Shown: positions 22,190-29,702 of the stretch, in pieces
How positions within the stretch are numbered: the stretch's first letter is position 1
How the letters are laid out: the number at the start of each line of letters is the position of its first letter
Assembly (NCBI RefSeq): GCF_011612265.2
Contig: NZ_CP050134.2
Coordinates: 2,790,001-2,854,000 of the forward strand
Direction of reading: 5' to 3'
DNA length: 64,000 nt
Source of the DNA: Corynebacterium matruchotii
Lineage (GTDB): Bacteria > Actinomycetota > Actinomycetes > Mycobacteriales > Mycobacteriaceae
Notes under the pieces: model-generated
What the model was told of the DNA's origin: nothing
The model's database searches: none
What the model saw: the letters and a program-made list of their open reading frames with translations, nothing else
Made by a program: the position numbers and the translations under genes

Positions 22190-22663
22190 ATGAGCAACAA
22201 CAAATCCTCTAAACTCATCTTCATGAAACGAGCTCAAATAGCTGCTGGTCTTACAGCAATACTGGTACTTTCTGGTTGTGGTTCCTCATCAGCCATGAAT
22301 GAACTAAACCTGTCGTACGAGGGCGCTAAACTGCAATTCATGGGGGATGCAGTGCAATGTGCAAAAGACGCACAAGGCGGACTATCGGCAGTGGTGGATC
22401 AATCATCCACGAATCAGGCAGACCCCTCGGTTGTGAACCTCACGCTCATCGACCAGGGCGGCAAACCCATGGTCAATATCTACGCCAACTCCAATAAAAC
22501 CATTGTGGCCTCCGCAGCCATGGAAACCACCAAGGACGGCGAAACCTACAACTACAAAGGCAAAGCCCTACTCACCGGAAACAACGAAAACAAAGAGGTT
22601 GATGTTGAAGGCTCATTCCGCTGTGTCACATTCGTGGAAACCAGCACAACGCCTAGTAAATAG
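22190..22663 (+). CDS. LpqH-like lipoprotein
   Basis: A lipoprotein signal (MKRAQIAAGLTAILVLSGC, with lipobox LSGC) starts at residue 12, so the true start may be ATG 22223 rather than 22190; neither has a clear ribosome binding site. The mature ~128-residue domain has two cysteines (QCAKDA and FRC) that would form a disulfide, and a KDGETYNYKGKA segment like that of the mycobacterial 19-kDa antigen LpqH. It should be anchored on the outer face of the membrane. Its 3' end overlaps the convergent pseudouridine synthase gene by 11 bases. Confidence 0.75.
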   Translation: MSNNKSSKLIFMKRAQIAAGLTAILVLSGCGSSSAMNELNLSYEGAKLQFMGDAVQCAKDAQGGLSAVVDQSSTNQADPSVVNLTLIDQGGKPMVNIYANSNKTIVASAAMETTKDGETYNYKGKALLTGNNENKEVDVEGSFRCVTFVETSTTPSK

Positions 22664-23672
22664 ATAACGAGCGGAATTCCCGCTCCACCCCACTGAGGGG
22701 ATCGGTGAAGCGTAACATCTTAGCCCGAAGATGCATGGGGACAGCAAAGTCCTCCTCAGCCTCTGGGAGCACCGTAGGATAAGCTGGGTCGCCCAGGATC
22801 GGCACCCCCGCCTTCCACATGTGCAGCCGCAGCTGGTGTGTGCGGCCCGTAGCCGGCTGTAACACGTACCTGGCCTGTTGTGGTAGCTCCGACCCATGTG
22901 TGGCCCGCAGCGCCCGCATACGCTCAGTTGGCACAGGCTCTACCGCAATCACCGTGGTGATCGCATTCGGTTCCCCCGGAACAAAATAGCCCTGCAGCTC
23001 GCCAGGGTTTTTTGTCATGCGATCCCGCCACACCATACCCGGTTGCGCCTTCGGATTCACCGGATCATAACGCGCAATCGCCTCGTACGTTTTTTCGGCC
23101 TCCCGCCGCGCAAACAACTGCTGATACGCCCCCCGAACCTCCCGGGTCTTCGTAAACACCAACACGCCCGACGTCAATCGATCCAACCGATGCGCCGGCG
23201 AAAGCTCCCCGTTACCCGTGAGTTTCCGCAACTGGACCGTGGCACTCTGGGTAATGTGTTTTCCCCGCGGCATGGTGGCAAGAAACGGCGGCTTATCGAC
23301 GACTAACAGTCGCTCATCCTCAAAAATGGTTTCACACCGATAAGGCACCGGAACCTCAGGGGCGGGAATCCGATAAAACCACACCTCCTGATTCGCCCGC
23401 AGCGGCGTCTCTGCCGCCAATTCCCGGTCCTTCGGCCACATTCCCGCCCGCACCTCACCCCGGCGAAAACTCGCCCGCAGGGCGGCCTCCGTGTCCGCCG
23501 GATGCCGACGCCGCTGGGTGCGCTTCAACTCCCACACAAAATCAAACGCGGTCATCCCCGCAGCCGCCGGTGGCACCTGTGCCCGACTCGGATTCAGGCC
23601 ATCCCGGATCGGTAGTGGCGGCTGCGGACGCCGTGAATGTGGCCTGCTTGGGTGGGGGTCGGATACGTTCAT
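22653..23672 (-). CDS. RluA-family pseudouridine synthase
   Basis: This 339-residue enzyme isomerises uridines in rRNA or tRNA. The catalytic Asp is in AHRLDRLTSGVLVFTK near residue 162, and the fold continues with KTYEAIARY, TGRTHQLRLHM and ILGDPAYP. The N-terminal ~80 residues are Arg/Pro-rich and form a non-canonical leader domain common in actinobacterial members. The start at 23672 (MNVSDPHP) is kept because the conserved domain starts far inside. The target base cannot be told from sequence alone. Confidence 0.88.
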   Translation of the reverse strand: MNVSDPHPSRPHSRRPQPPLPIRDGLNPSRAQVPPAAAGMTAFDFVWELKRTQRRRHPADTEAALRASFRRGEVRAGMWPKDRELAAETPLRANQEVWFYRIPAPEVPVPYRCETIFEDERLLVVDKPPFLATMPRGKHITQSATVQLRKLTGNGELSPAHRLDRLTSGVLVFTKTREVRGAYQQLFARREAEKTYEAIARYDPVNPKAQPGMVWRDRMTKNPGELQGYFVPGEPNAITTVIAVEPVPTERMRALRATHGSELPQQARYVLQPATGRTHQLRLHMWKAGVPILGDPAYPTVLPEAEEDFAVPMHLRAKMLRFTDPLSGVEREFRSLSIY

Positions 23673-23740
23673 GTTTGCTAATGCTATTACGGCGAGTAAA
23701 TTAAGAGAAAGCTTAAGTCCGAGACGAATGGAGAACCCCC

Positions 23741-23905
23741 ATGGATTTTAACGCCATCATTGAACCTGCCATCAAATTCTTTTCGACCGGTATCGGTGCC
23801 ATGATCGCCGAATTTGCCCGGGCCATCTACAACGCCCTGTATCCGGCCAATGCTGGTGCCGCCACCACAGAGACCTCCGCGGTCACCCCGCCTCCCGGTA
23901 AGTAG
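23741..23905 (+). CDS. 54-residue amphipathic small protein
   Basis: ATG 23741 with a GGAG box (about 23729-23733) opens a 54-codon frame: MDFNAIIEPAIKFFSTGIGA, then MIAEFARAIYNALYPANA and a Thr/Pro-rich tail ending PPPGK. Residues 5-40 would form an amphipathic helix without a signal peptide. Small cell-wall porins of corynebacteria (PorA, PorH) have the same size and character, so a porin-like peptide is possible, but I see no specific match. It is followed by a CGTCGTNAAGC motif copy. Confidence 0.6.
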   Translation: MDFNAIIEPAIKFFSTGIGAMIAEFARAIYNALYPANAGAATTETSAVTPPPGK

Positions 23906-23966
23906 GGGCGATGCACCTTTGGGCGTCGTAAAGCAGGGGCCAAATTCACAGCGCGTAGTGGTTCTA

Positions 23967-24001
23967 ACCAGTATCACAACTGGTAAAATAAGTGGTATAT
24001 A
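23967..24001 (+). promoter_or_regulatory. Promoter and operator candidate of the usp gene
   Basis: ACCAGT (23967-23972) and ACTGGT (23979-23984) form an inverted repeat with a six-base spacer, just upstream of a TATATA (-10-like) at 23996-24001, about 30 bases before the usp start. Confidence 0.4.
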
Positions 24002-24031
24002 ACCGCTTCTACGTGAAGAAAGGTCCCAAAT

Positions 24032-24988
24032 ATGACTGCCGAAAACACCGTCGTAGTAGCTGTTGATGGTTCTGACGCCGCCAAAAATGCGGTACGTTGG
24101 GCAGCTAACACCGCATCAAAGCGTGGCGTTCCGCTCCGCATAGCCTCCAGCTACACCATGCCACAATTCCTCTACGCAGAAGGAATGGTGCCACCCCAAG
24201 AACTCTTCGACGAACTGCAGGCCGAAACCATGAGCATTGTCGAAGAAGCCAAAAAAATCGCTGAAGAAGTCAACCCTGACCTCAAAATCGCCTACACCAT
24301 TGCCGAAGGCACCCCCATCGACATGCTGTTGGAGCTCAGCGAAACCAACAAAATGATCGTCATGGGCTCCCGTGGCCTCGGGGGGCTCTCTGGCATGGTG
24401 ATGGGGTCCGTTTCCGCTGCCGTGGTATCCCACGCGCACTGCCCAGTTGTGGTGGTGCGGGAAGACAACCACCTCACCGAAGAAAACAAATACGGCCCTG
24501 TCGTGGTAGGTGTCGATGGTTCGGACGTGTCCCAGCAGGCCACCGAATTCGCCTTCGCCGAGGCCGACGCCCGGGGCGCCAAGATTGAGGCCATCCACAC
24601 GTGGATAGACATGCAGGTCCAGGCCTCCCTGGCCGGCCTGGCTGCCGCGCAACAAGAATGGAAAGTGGTGGAAGAGGAGCAGACCCAACTGCTGCAAGAA
24701 CGCCTCGCTCCCCTCCTGGAACAATATCCCAATGTTGATGTGGACATGGTTATCACCCGGGACCGGCCCATCCGTGCACTTGTCGACGCAGCAAAGCACG
24801 CCCAGCTGCTTGTAGTCGGCTCCCACGGGCGCGGCGGCTTCCGGGGCATGCTGCTTGGCTCCACCTCCCGAGCCCTATTGCAGCAAGCACCCTGCCCCAT
24901 GGTTGTGGTTCGGCCGACCAAGCCAATCAAACAGGCCAAATCATTCAAATCGCTGAAGTCGTCTAAAACACCGAAGTCAGACAAATAG
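24032..24988 (+). CDS. Tandem universal stress protein
   Basis: This 318-residue cytoplasmic protein has two UspA domains (about 1-147 and 155-295). Both have the ATP-binding G-x2-G-x9-G pattern: GSRGLGGLSGMVMGSVSAAV near 112-131 and GSHGRGGFRGMLLGSTSRAL near 265-284. The C-terminus is a Lys/Ser-rich repeat (KSFKSLKSSKTPKS). The start at 24032 has an AAAGG box. It is monocistronic between a promoter candidate and a strong terminator. Such proteins bind ATP and help survival in stasis or low oxygen. Confidence 0.92.
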   Translation: MTAENTVVVAVDGSDAAKNAVRWAANTASKRGVPLRIASSYTMPQFLYAEGMVPPQELFDELQAETMSIVEEAKKIAEEVNPDLKIAYTIAEGTPIDMLLELSETNKMIVMGSRGLGGLSGMVMGSVSAAVVSHAHCPVVVVREDNHLTEENKYGPVVVGVDGSDVSQQATEFAFAEADARGAKIEAIHTWIDMQVQASLAGLAAAQQEWKVVEEEQTQLLQERLAPLLEQYPNVDVDMVITRDRPIRALVDAAKHAQLLVVGSHGRGGFRGMLLGSTSRALLQQAPCPMVVVRPTKPIKQAKSFKSLKSSKTPKSDK

Positions 24989-25015
24989 GTTGTAGCGGTT
25001 GTAGCGCGTGCTGCT

Positions 25016-25046
25016 GAGCCCCGGTTCACCACCGGGGTTCTTTTTT
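25016..25046 (+). terminator. Intrinsic terminator after usp
   Basis: GAGCCCCGGT (25016-25025) pairs with ACCGGGGTTC (25031-25040; one G:T pair) and is followed by TTTTTT. Confidence 0.9.
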
Positions 25047-25146
25047 GCATTAGGTAGTGGTGCCGAAGCGGGGGATGCTCATGGATGCTCATGGATGTGG
25101 TTGTGGGGCCTGTGGGCCGCGTTGTTCTGAATCGTTCCAGTTGTAG

Positions 25147-25237
25147 GGCTGCAAGTTTGGTGGGCTGGGGTTTGTTTTTGTCACCTGTTGTGGGTGGGGT
25201 GACTTCCGACAAGTCCTAGCCCACCAAATCTGAAGCC
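25147..25237. repeat. TTTGGTGGGCTGG palindromic element, copy A
   Basis: The element begins GGCTGCAAGTTTGGTGGGCT and ends with the near-reverse complement CTAGCCCACCAAATCTGAAG. It lies in the gene-free interval 25047-25553. Sequence upstream (CTGAATCGTTCCAGTTGT) is shared with copy C. Confidence 0.75.
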
Positions 25238-25327
25238 TTTATGGTTGGGGTGCCGATGGCTCACGAGTAGTCGGCTCTGGCCTGATTTTGGCCAGATTCT
25301 GGTTTCTGCTACCCGTCCCCATGGCGG

Positions 25328-25411
25328 GGCTGCAAGTTTGGTGGGCTGGGGTTTGTCAGGCGGGTGGCAACGCGCGGCAGGCAGCAAAAACAAATGCCAG
25401 CCCACAAAATA
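25328..25411. repeat. TTTGGTGGGCTGG palindromic element, copy B
   Basis: The left end matches copy A (GGCTGCAAGTTTGGTGGGCT). The right end is decayed (GCCAGCCCACAAAATATG). It lies in the same gene-free interval as copy A, with no other feature seen there apart from the GlsB-like gene leader. Confidence 0.7.
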
Positions 25412-25553
25412 TGCTACTTATTATTACCGAGTTTATCCGGTAGAAAATGTTATCTAACTGTAGCTCTATTACGACCCAATGATGGTGGGGCTACCCCTAT
25501 ACTTGGAGGTGCTACTGGCAAACACGTAGACATTAAATAGTTAGGAGTAAAAA

Positions 25554-25814
25554 ATGTTGGCATTAGGATTTGTGGGCTGGATCGTTATCGGCGGCTTGGC
25601 CGGTTGGATCGCCTCAAAGATCAAAGGAAACGATGCTGAACAAGGCATCCTCATGAACATCGTTATGGGTGTGCTCGGCGGTGTTCTTGGCGGGTATGTG
25701 TTGAAGTTCTTCGGTGTTGATGTGGCCAATAAAGGCATGATTTTTAGCTTCGTCACCTGCCTGATAGGTGCCGTGGTTGTGATCTCGATCAAACAGTATT
25801 TCCAGAAGAGGTAA
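25554..25814 (+). CDS. GlsB/YeaQ/YmgE-family small membrane protein
   Basis: This is an 86-residue protein with three hydrophobic segments and the glycine-zipper pattern typical of the transglycosylase-associated (YeaQ/YmgE) family: GWIVIGGLAGWIASKIKG, then NIVMGVLGGVLGGYVL and FSFVTCLIGAVVVI. It begins at ATG 25554 with an AGGAG box. Family members are often stress-induced, with poorly understood function. It is monocistronic and ends at a strong terminator. Confidence 0.88.
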   Translation: MLALGFVGWIVIGGLAGWIASKIKGNDAEQGILMNIVMGVLGGVLGGYVLKFFGVDVANKGMIFSFVTCLIGAVVVISIKQYFQKR

Positions 25815-25829
25815 TATCACGCCTGGTCA

Positions 25830-25855
25830 GGGGAGCAATTATTGCTCCCCTTTTT
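25830..25855. terminator. Bidirectional terminator
   Basis: GGGGAGCAAT (25830-25839) and ATTGCTCCCC (25841-25850) form a near-perfect palindrome followed by TTTTT. It lies between the convergent GlsB-like and XRE genes and overlaps the end of the latter. Confidence 0.85.
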
Positions 25856-26081
25856 CCATTTCTCCGGTCTCTAGCCAATGCTGACTGATCCCGGTCACGG
25901 CGGCGAGCGTCGCTAGTTCTTCTGGGCGTGGTTGCCGCACCCCTTGTTCGGTGCTGGCGTAGGTCGCTCGGCTGATACCTATCTGTCTCGCCATTTTGGC
26001 TTGGGTCAGCCCTAGGTGTTCTCGGGCTATCCGCATGCGTTGCTGTAGCGAGAGTGTTGGAATAATCCCCTGCTCATCCAT
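25839..26081 (-). CDS. XRE-family helix-turn-helix regulator
   Basis: The ATG at 26081 (MDEQGIIPTLSLQQRMRIAR) gives an 80-residue protein that is essentially one Cro/CI-type DNA-binding domain: REHLGLTQAKMARQIGISRA with the recognition helix ISRATYASTEQG, then RQPRPEELATLAAVTGIS. An in-frame extension of 43 residues upstream has no domain character and no ribosome binding site. It is divergent from the tetR gene, with their shared ~140-bp interval containing a palindromic operator. The target genes are unknown. Confidence 0.75.
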   Translation of the reverse strand: MDEQGIIPTLSLQQRMRIAREHLGLTQAKMARQIGISRATYASTEQGVRQPRPEELATLAAVTGISQHWLETGEMEKGEQ

Positions 26082-26175
26082 GAGATTAAGGCTAGTAAGA
26101 TGTCTGGAAAACGGCAAGGGCTGACCTGCATTTTTGGGTTGGGGTGGTTTGGTGAACGTGGAATTATGCTTAAAA

Positions 26176-26202
26176 TAGACTAGTCTGTTCAGTGGTAGTC
26201 TA
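26176..26202. promoter_or_regulatory. Palindromic operator upstream of tetR-type gene
   Basis: TAGACTA (26176-26182) and TAGTCTA (26196-26202) are inverted with a 13-base spacer. The left half also lies within a perfect 10-bp palindrome, AGACTAGTCT (26177-26186). It sits about 25 bases before the TetR start, as expected for autoregulation. Confidence 0.55.
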
Positions 26203-26224
26203 GTTTTCAAAGGAGCGAAGTGTC

Positions 26225-26869
26225 ATGCCCCTCGCAAAGGCCGGAAGTGCCGCACCTTCGACCTCGGGGGTGAGCCGCCGGCGGAGTCGTCCCACCCCGC
26301 GGCAGCGCTTGCTTGATGGCGCCACGAAATTATTCACCACTGAGGGGATCCGGGTGATTGGCATTGACCGGATTCTGCGGGAGGCGGATGTCGCAAAGGC
26401 ATCGCTGTATTCGCTCTTTGGTTCGAAAGACGCTTTGGTGATTGCCTATTTGAAGCGCATGGATGAGCAGTGGCGGCAGGCCTACCAGGAGCGGATCGCG
26501 GATCTGAAAACGCCGGATGAGAAGATTTTGGCGTTTTTCGACCAGGTGATCGAGGAAGAGCCGGCGAAGCAGTTCCGGGGGTCGCACTTCCAGAATGCGG
26601 CCACCGAGTTTCCGCGCCCCGAGACCGATGCGGAGCGGGGCATTATCCAGGCGGTCATTGACCATCGGGAGTGGAAGCTGGCCACCCTGACTGATCTGCT
26701 CACCGAGAAGAACGGCTATCCGGGGCGCAGCCAGGCCCTGCAGCTGCTGGTGCTTCTTGATGGTGGTTTGGCAGGCGGGCGCGTGTCGCAAAGCATTGAG
26801 CCCCTCCAGCTGGCGCGGGACCTTGCCGTGCAGCTTTTGGCGGCCCCGCCAGCGGATTACTCCATTTGA
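26225..26869 (+). CDS. TetR-family transcriptional regulator
   Basis: This 214-residue repressor-type protein has an N-terminal helix-turn-helix: RQRLLDGATKLFTTEGIRVI then ILREADVAKASLYSLFGSKD near residues 27-70. The C-terminal ligand domain (about 80-205) is unspecific; EFPRPETDAERGIIQAVIDH is typical of a subgroup of actinobacterial TetR proteins. ATG 26225 follows a strong AAAGGAG box. A palindrome lies directly upstream. The gene converges with the yidC paralogue, overlapping it by 13 bases. Confidence 0.9.
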   Translation: MPLAKAGSAAPSTSGVSRRRSRPTPRQRLLDGATKLFTTEGIRVIGIDRILREADVAKASLYSLFGSKDALVIAYLKRMDEQWRQAYQERIADLKTPDEKILAFFDQVIEEEPAKQFRGSHFQNAATEFPRPETDAERGIIQAVIDHREWKLATLTDLLTEKNGYPGRSQALQLLVLLDGGLAGGRVSQSIEPLQLARDLAVQLLAAPPADYSI

Positions 26870-28017
26870 GACTGGTTTTTTCGCTGCCGTTTCTCAATAA
26901 TCGCCCGCTCCGCGCTCTCCCTGAGGTGAGTGCTTTTCGCTTTACGACGCTCAGAGCTGATGGCCTTCCGGCGGGCTTTTTCGGCTTTCCGCTCGGCCCG
27001 ATCCTGGTGAAAATAGGCATTGGCCTCATGGATTCGCCGCCTATGGTCGTCGTAAAGCCAGGGAACAACCACGATGCCCACAAGGGACAACGCACGCTTG
27101 AACCGGTGTGCCCGGCGAGTGCGGAGGCGGCCAATGCGCAGGTGGCGCTGGTCGCGTTGAAACGCCAAAATTTCGGGGCTGAGTGGGAACCGGTAATGCA
27201 AAATCAGGTAGATTGTGACGTTCTGCACCAGCGTCCATAGGTTATTGGCCACCCAATACGCGACGATTGCGGTTGGTACCGGGCCGGTCAACCCGCCGGA
27301 TACCAGCAGGAACGGAGTGCACACCGTGGCCACAGCCACCATGCGCATCACCACAATTGCCGTCTGGGACTGGTGGTCGATGGTGAGATAATTGCGTATC
27401 ACCGTGATCGACATATTAATGAAGGTAATCAGCGCTGTGGCCAGCAATAATGGTGCCACAAACCGCATTACCTCTTCGTAATTCGTGCCCAATCGCGCAA
27501 ACTGCTGAGGGGTCATTGACACATATGCCGACACCGGGATACTGCCGAATCTCGCGTGCAGGAACGATGACACATCCGCGGAACTGAGCATCCCAATGGG
27601 GTCATGCACTTGAGAATCTAACCCATTTTTGGGGCGAGCCATCCGCAGCAAAACCTGATATAAACCTAAAAATACTGGGATTTGAATGAGTGGCGGGATG
27701 CAGCCTGCCGACACTCTATAGCCGTACGATTTCCGAATCTCCCGCTCCCGCTGGTCCCGTTCGGAGATCTTCTCATATGAGGTTTCGTTCTCGTACTCTT
27801 TATGGAGGGCGGTGATCTCCGGACGCATCATGACCGTGAGGCGGCCCGAGTGAAGAATATACCATTGAGCTGGGGCAATAAGGCCACGAACCACAATAAT
27901 GAGGCCAAAAATTGAGAGCACCCATGCCAGGGAATCGTTAATGCCTAAAACCGAGTGCAACAAAATGTGCCACAGTTTCATGATTCCCGAAACGGGGTAC
28001 ATGAAGATGCCTAGCAT
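26857..28017 (-). CDS. yidC: YidC/Oxa1-family membrane insertase
   Basis: The ATG at 28017 (MLGIFMYPVSGIMKLWHILL) gives a 386-residue protein with the YidC core: a first membrane segment, the hydrophilic loop RPEITALHKEYENET, PPLIQIPVFLGLYQVLL, and later membrane segments with AIVAYWVANNLWTLVQNVTI. The C-terminal ~90 residues are very basic (RRKAISSERRKAKS), which favours ribosome contact. YidC inserts and folds membrane proteins. It is not beside rnpA or dnaA-type genes here, so it is probably a second paralogue (inference). It is divergent from the class E sortase gene with an 81-bp gap. Confidence 0.85.
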   Translation of the reverse strand: MLGIFMYPVSGIMKLWHILLHSVLGINDSLAWVLSIFGLIIVVRGLIAPAQWYILHSGRLTVMMRPEITALHKEYENETSYEKISERDQREREIRKSYGYRVSAGCIPPLIQIPVFLGLYQVLLRMARPKNGLDSQVHDPIGMLSSADVSSFLHARFGSIPVSAYVSMTPQQFARLGTNYEEVMRFVAPLLLATALITFINMSITVIRNYLTIDHQSQTAIVVMRMVAVATVCTPFLLVSGGLTGPVPTAIVAYWVANNLWTLVQNVTIYLILHYRFPLSPEILAFQRDQRHLRIGRLRTRRAHRFKRALSLVGIVVVPWLYDDHRRRIHEANAYFHQDRAERKAEKARRKAISSERRKAKSTHLRESAERAIIEKRQRKNQSQME

Positions 28018-28098
28018 TGGTTCTTCGCTCACTCCTGACTTAAAATTTCTTCGGTAACGGCTTACAACTACACAATGGTACTTAAAAGGAAGAGGTTC

Positions 28099-28929
28099 AT
28101 GGGTCGTCATTTACCATCGACGGCTCCGGCTGCGAGGCCGGAAGGTCGGGAGTCGAAAAGCAGGCTAAGTGTATCACTGGTGCTGGGAGAACTCATGCTG
28201 ACCATGGGGGTAATCGTGCTGCTTTTCGCGTTTTATGAGGCATATTGGACCAACATTGAGTCGGCCAAAATCCAGACGCAGGTGAGCCATGACCTCGATC
28301 AGAAATGGCAGAAACGAGTGAACCCGCGGCGGAAAATCCAGCCTGAACTTGGTACCGCATTCGCTCGAATGTATATTCCCTCATTCGGGTCTGATTTCAA
28401 CTTTGCCATCGTCCACGGTACCGACGATACTGCGCTGCTTGCGGGTCCGGGGCATTATGTGGATTCCCAGCTTCCCGGTGAGAAAGGTAATTTCGCGGTT
28501 GCCGGACACCGGGTGGGCAAGGGCGCGCCGTTCAATGATTTGGACAAGCTTCAGGCCTGCAACGCCATCGTGGTGGAGACCCAGAGTGCCTGGTACACCT
28601 ATCGGGTGCTCCCCATTGACGTTACTGGCGAACAGCGGCTTTCCGAGGCGCAGCAATGCCTCACACCAGAGCAGGTGGCGCGCGTGGCCGGCGGCGATTA
28701 TGCCGATGTGCAGGGCCGATACATCACCACTCCCACCAATGTAGCGACCATTGGCGCGCATCCCGGCATCAACGATCACACGCCCGCCGACACCATGGAG
28801 CCGGTGCTGACGCTGACTACCTGCCACCCGCAGTTCTCCAACGCCGAGCGCATGATTGTGCACGCCATGTTGGTGGAATCGCATCCCAAGGAAGAAAACT
28901 ACCGACCGCCGGCGCTGACAAGCAGCTAG
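28099..28929 (+). CDS. srtE: Class E sortase
   Basis: This cysteine transpeptidase attaches sorting-signal proteins to the cell wall. ATG 28099 is chosen for its AGGAAGAGG box. One membrane segment (SLVLGELMLTMGVIVLLFAF) lies near residues 30-50. The catalytic residues are visible: His in FAVAGHRVGKGAPFNDL, Cys in TLTTCHPQFS and Arg in NAERMIVHAML. The length of 276 residues fits class E. A 50-residue membrane protein follows, as often seen next to actinobacterial class E sortases. No LPxTG or LAxTG substrate is seen in this window. Confidence 0.9.
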   Translation: MGRHLPSTAPAARPEGRESKSRLSVSLVLGELMLTMGVIVLLFAFYEAYWTNIESAKIQTQVSHDLDQKWQKRVNPRRKIQPELGTAFARMYIPSFGSDFNFAIVHGTDDTALLAGPGHYVDSQLPGEKGNFAVAGHRVGKGAPFNDLDKLQACNAIVVETQSAWYTYRVLPIDVTGEQRLSEAQQCLTPEQVARVAGGDYADVQGRYITTPTNVATIGAHPGINDHTPADTMEPVLTLTTCHPQFSNAERMIVHAMLVESHPKEENYRPPALTSS

Positions 28930-28951
28930 GCTCACAGTGAGGATTTTGCAA

Positions 28952-29104
28952 ATGTATGGATTATTATGGCGTTCCCTGCCTGGGCCCTGGTGGGTAAAAC
29001 TGGTGATAGTGCTTGTTCTATTGGTGGCTGTGTTCCTTGTGCTAATGGAATACGTGTTCCCCTGGGTTTCCACCCTCATGCCCTACAACGACGTGTCCGT
29101 GTAG
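28952..29104 (+). CDS. 50-residue membrane protein linked to the sortase
   Basis: The frame encodes MYGLLWRSLPGPWWVKLVIV, a long hydrophobic stretch to about residue 42, and the tail LMPYNDVSV. A GAGG box lies about 12 bases upstream. The same short protein pattern (MYGxLWRxLPGP ... FPxxxPYxPxNDV) is remembered downstream of class E sortases in other actinobacteria. It is probably co-transcribed with the sortase (22 bases apart). The role is unknown; it may be a sortase accessory. Confidence 0.75.
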   Translation: MYGLLWRSLPGPWWVKLVIVLVLLVAVFLVLMEYVFPWVSTLMPYNDVSV

Positions 29105-29210
29105 GCATTGGGCCCTGGCTATGCCCTGGCGCCGGTCCCTGCTGTGCCCTGTTGCCCCGCCTGGCTTCGCCTCGCCCTGAGCTGCCCTGAGCTGAATCGT
29201 TTCAGTCGTT

Positions 29211-29302
29211 GGGCTGCAAGTTTGGTGGGCTGGGGTTTGTTTTTGTTGCCTGCGATGCATGGGGTGGGTGCTGGCAAGTCCTAGCCCACCAAATGTGAAG
29301 CT
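29211..29302. repeat. TTTGGTGGGCTGG palindromic element, copy C
   Basis: It begins GGCTGCAAGTTTGGTGGGCT and ends CTAGCCCACCAAATGTGAAG. It lies in the gene-free interval 29105-29678. The upstream flank CTGAATCGTTTCAGTCGT matches that of copy A, showing that a longer unit was copied. Confidence 0.75.
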
Positions 29303-29456
29303 GGATGCTTCCCGCTTGTCGACGAACTAAAGTGAGCCCTCTCCGACCAGCCGAAGGCCGCCCCGCGGCCCACTTCGGGGCTGCACTGTAGCTATGTGGG
29401 CCTTATGGCCGCTGGTACTGATGCCCTGTGGCGCTTTGCGCCGCCCTGTGGTGGGG

Positions 29457-29546
29457 GCTTCAGGTTTGGTGGGCTGGGGTTTGGGCGGCGCCCTAGGGGA
29501 TGAGTACCCCGTGGGAGGCTAATGCCAGCCCACCAAATGTGAAGCC
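29457..29546. repeat. TTTGGTGGGCTGG palindromic element, copy D
   Basis: It begins GGCTTCAGGTTTGGTGGGCT and ends GCCAGCCCACCAAATGTGAA-GCC, giving the best preserved inverted ends (about 22 bp). It lies in the same gene-free interval as copy C. Between C and D no gene or other feature is evident. Confidence 0.75.
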
Positions 29547-29678
29547 GGGTGGAAAGGGGGCATTGGCGCGGTGGGTGGGCGTTGGTGGGGCGTAGCAGGG
29601 ATTAGTGGGCCTCGGCAGGAGGTGGTGAAGGCATAAAAATAAGACCGTTAGGCCTGGAAAATCGAGAAAAGGGCAGAC

Positions 29679-29695
29679 TGCCCCCTCAGAGGGGG
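29679..29695 (-). terminator. Hairpin after the DUF559-like gene
   Basis: GCCCCCT and AGGGGGC form a 7-bp stem with a three-base loop, directly downstream of the minus-strand gene. On that strand TTTTCTCGATTTT follows a little later. Confidence 0.6.
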
Positions 29696-29702
29696 CCAAA
29701 AT

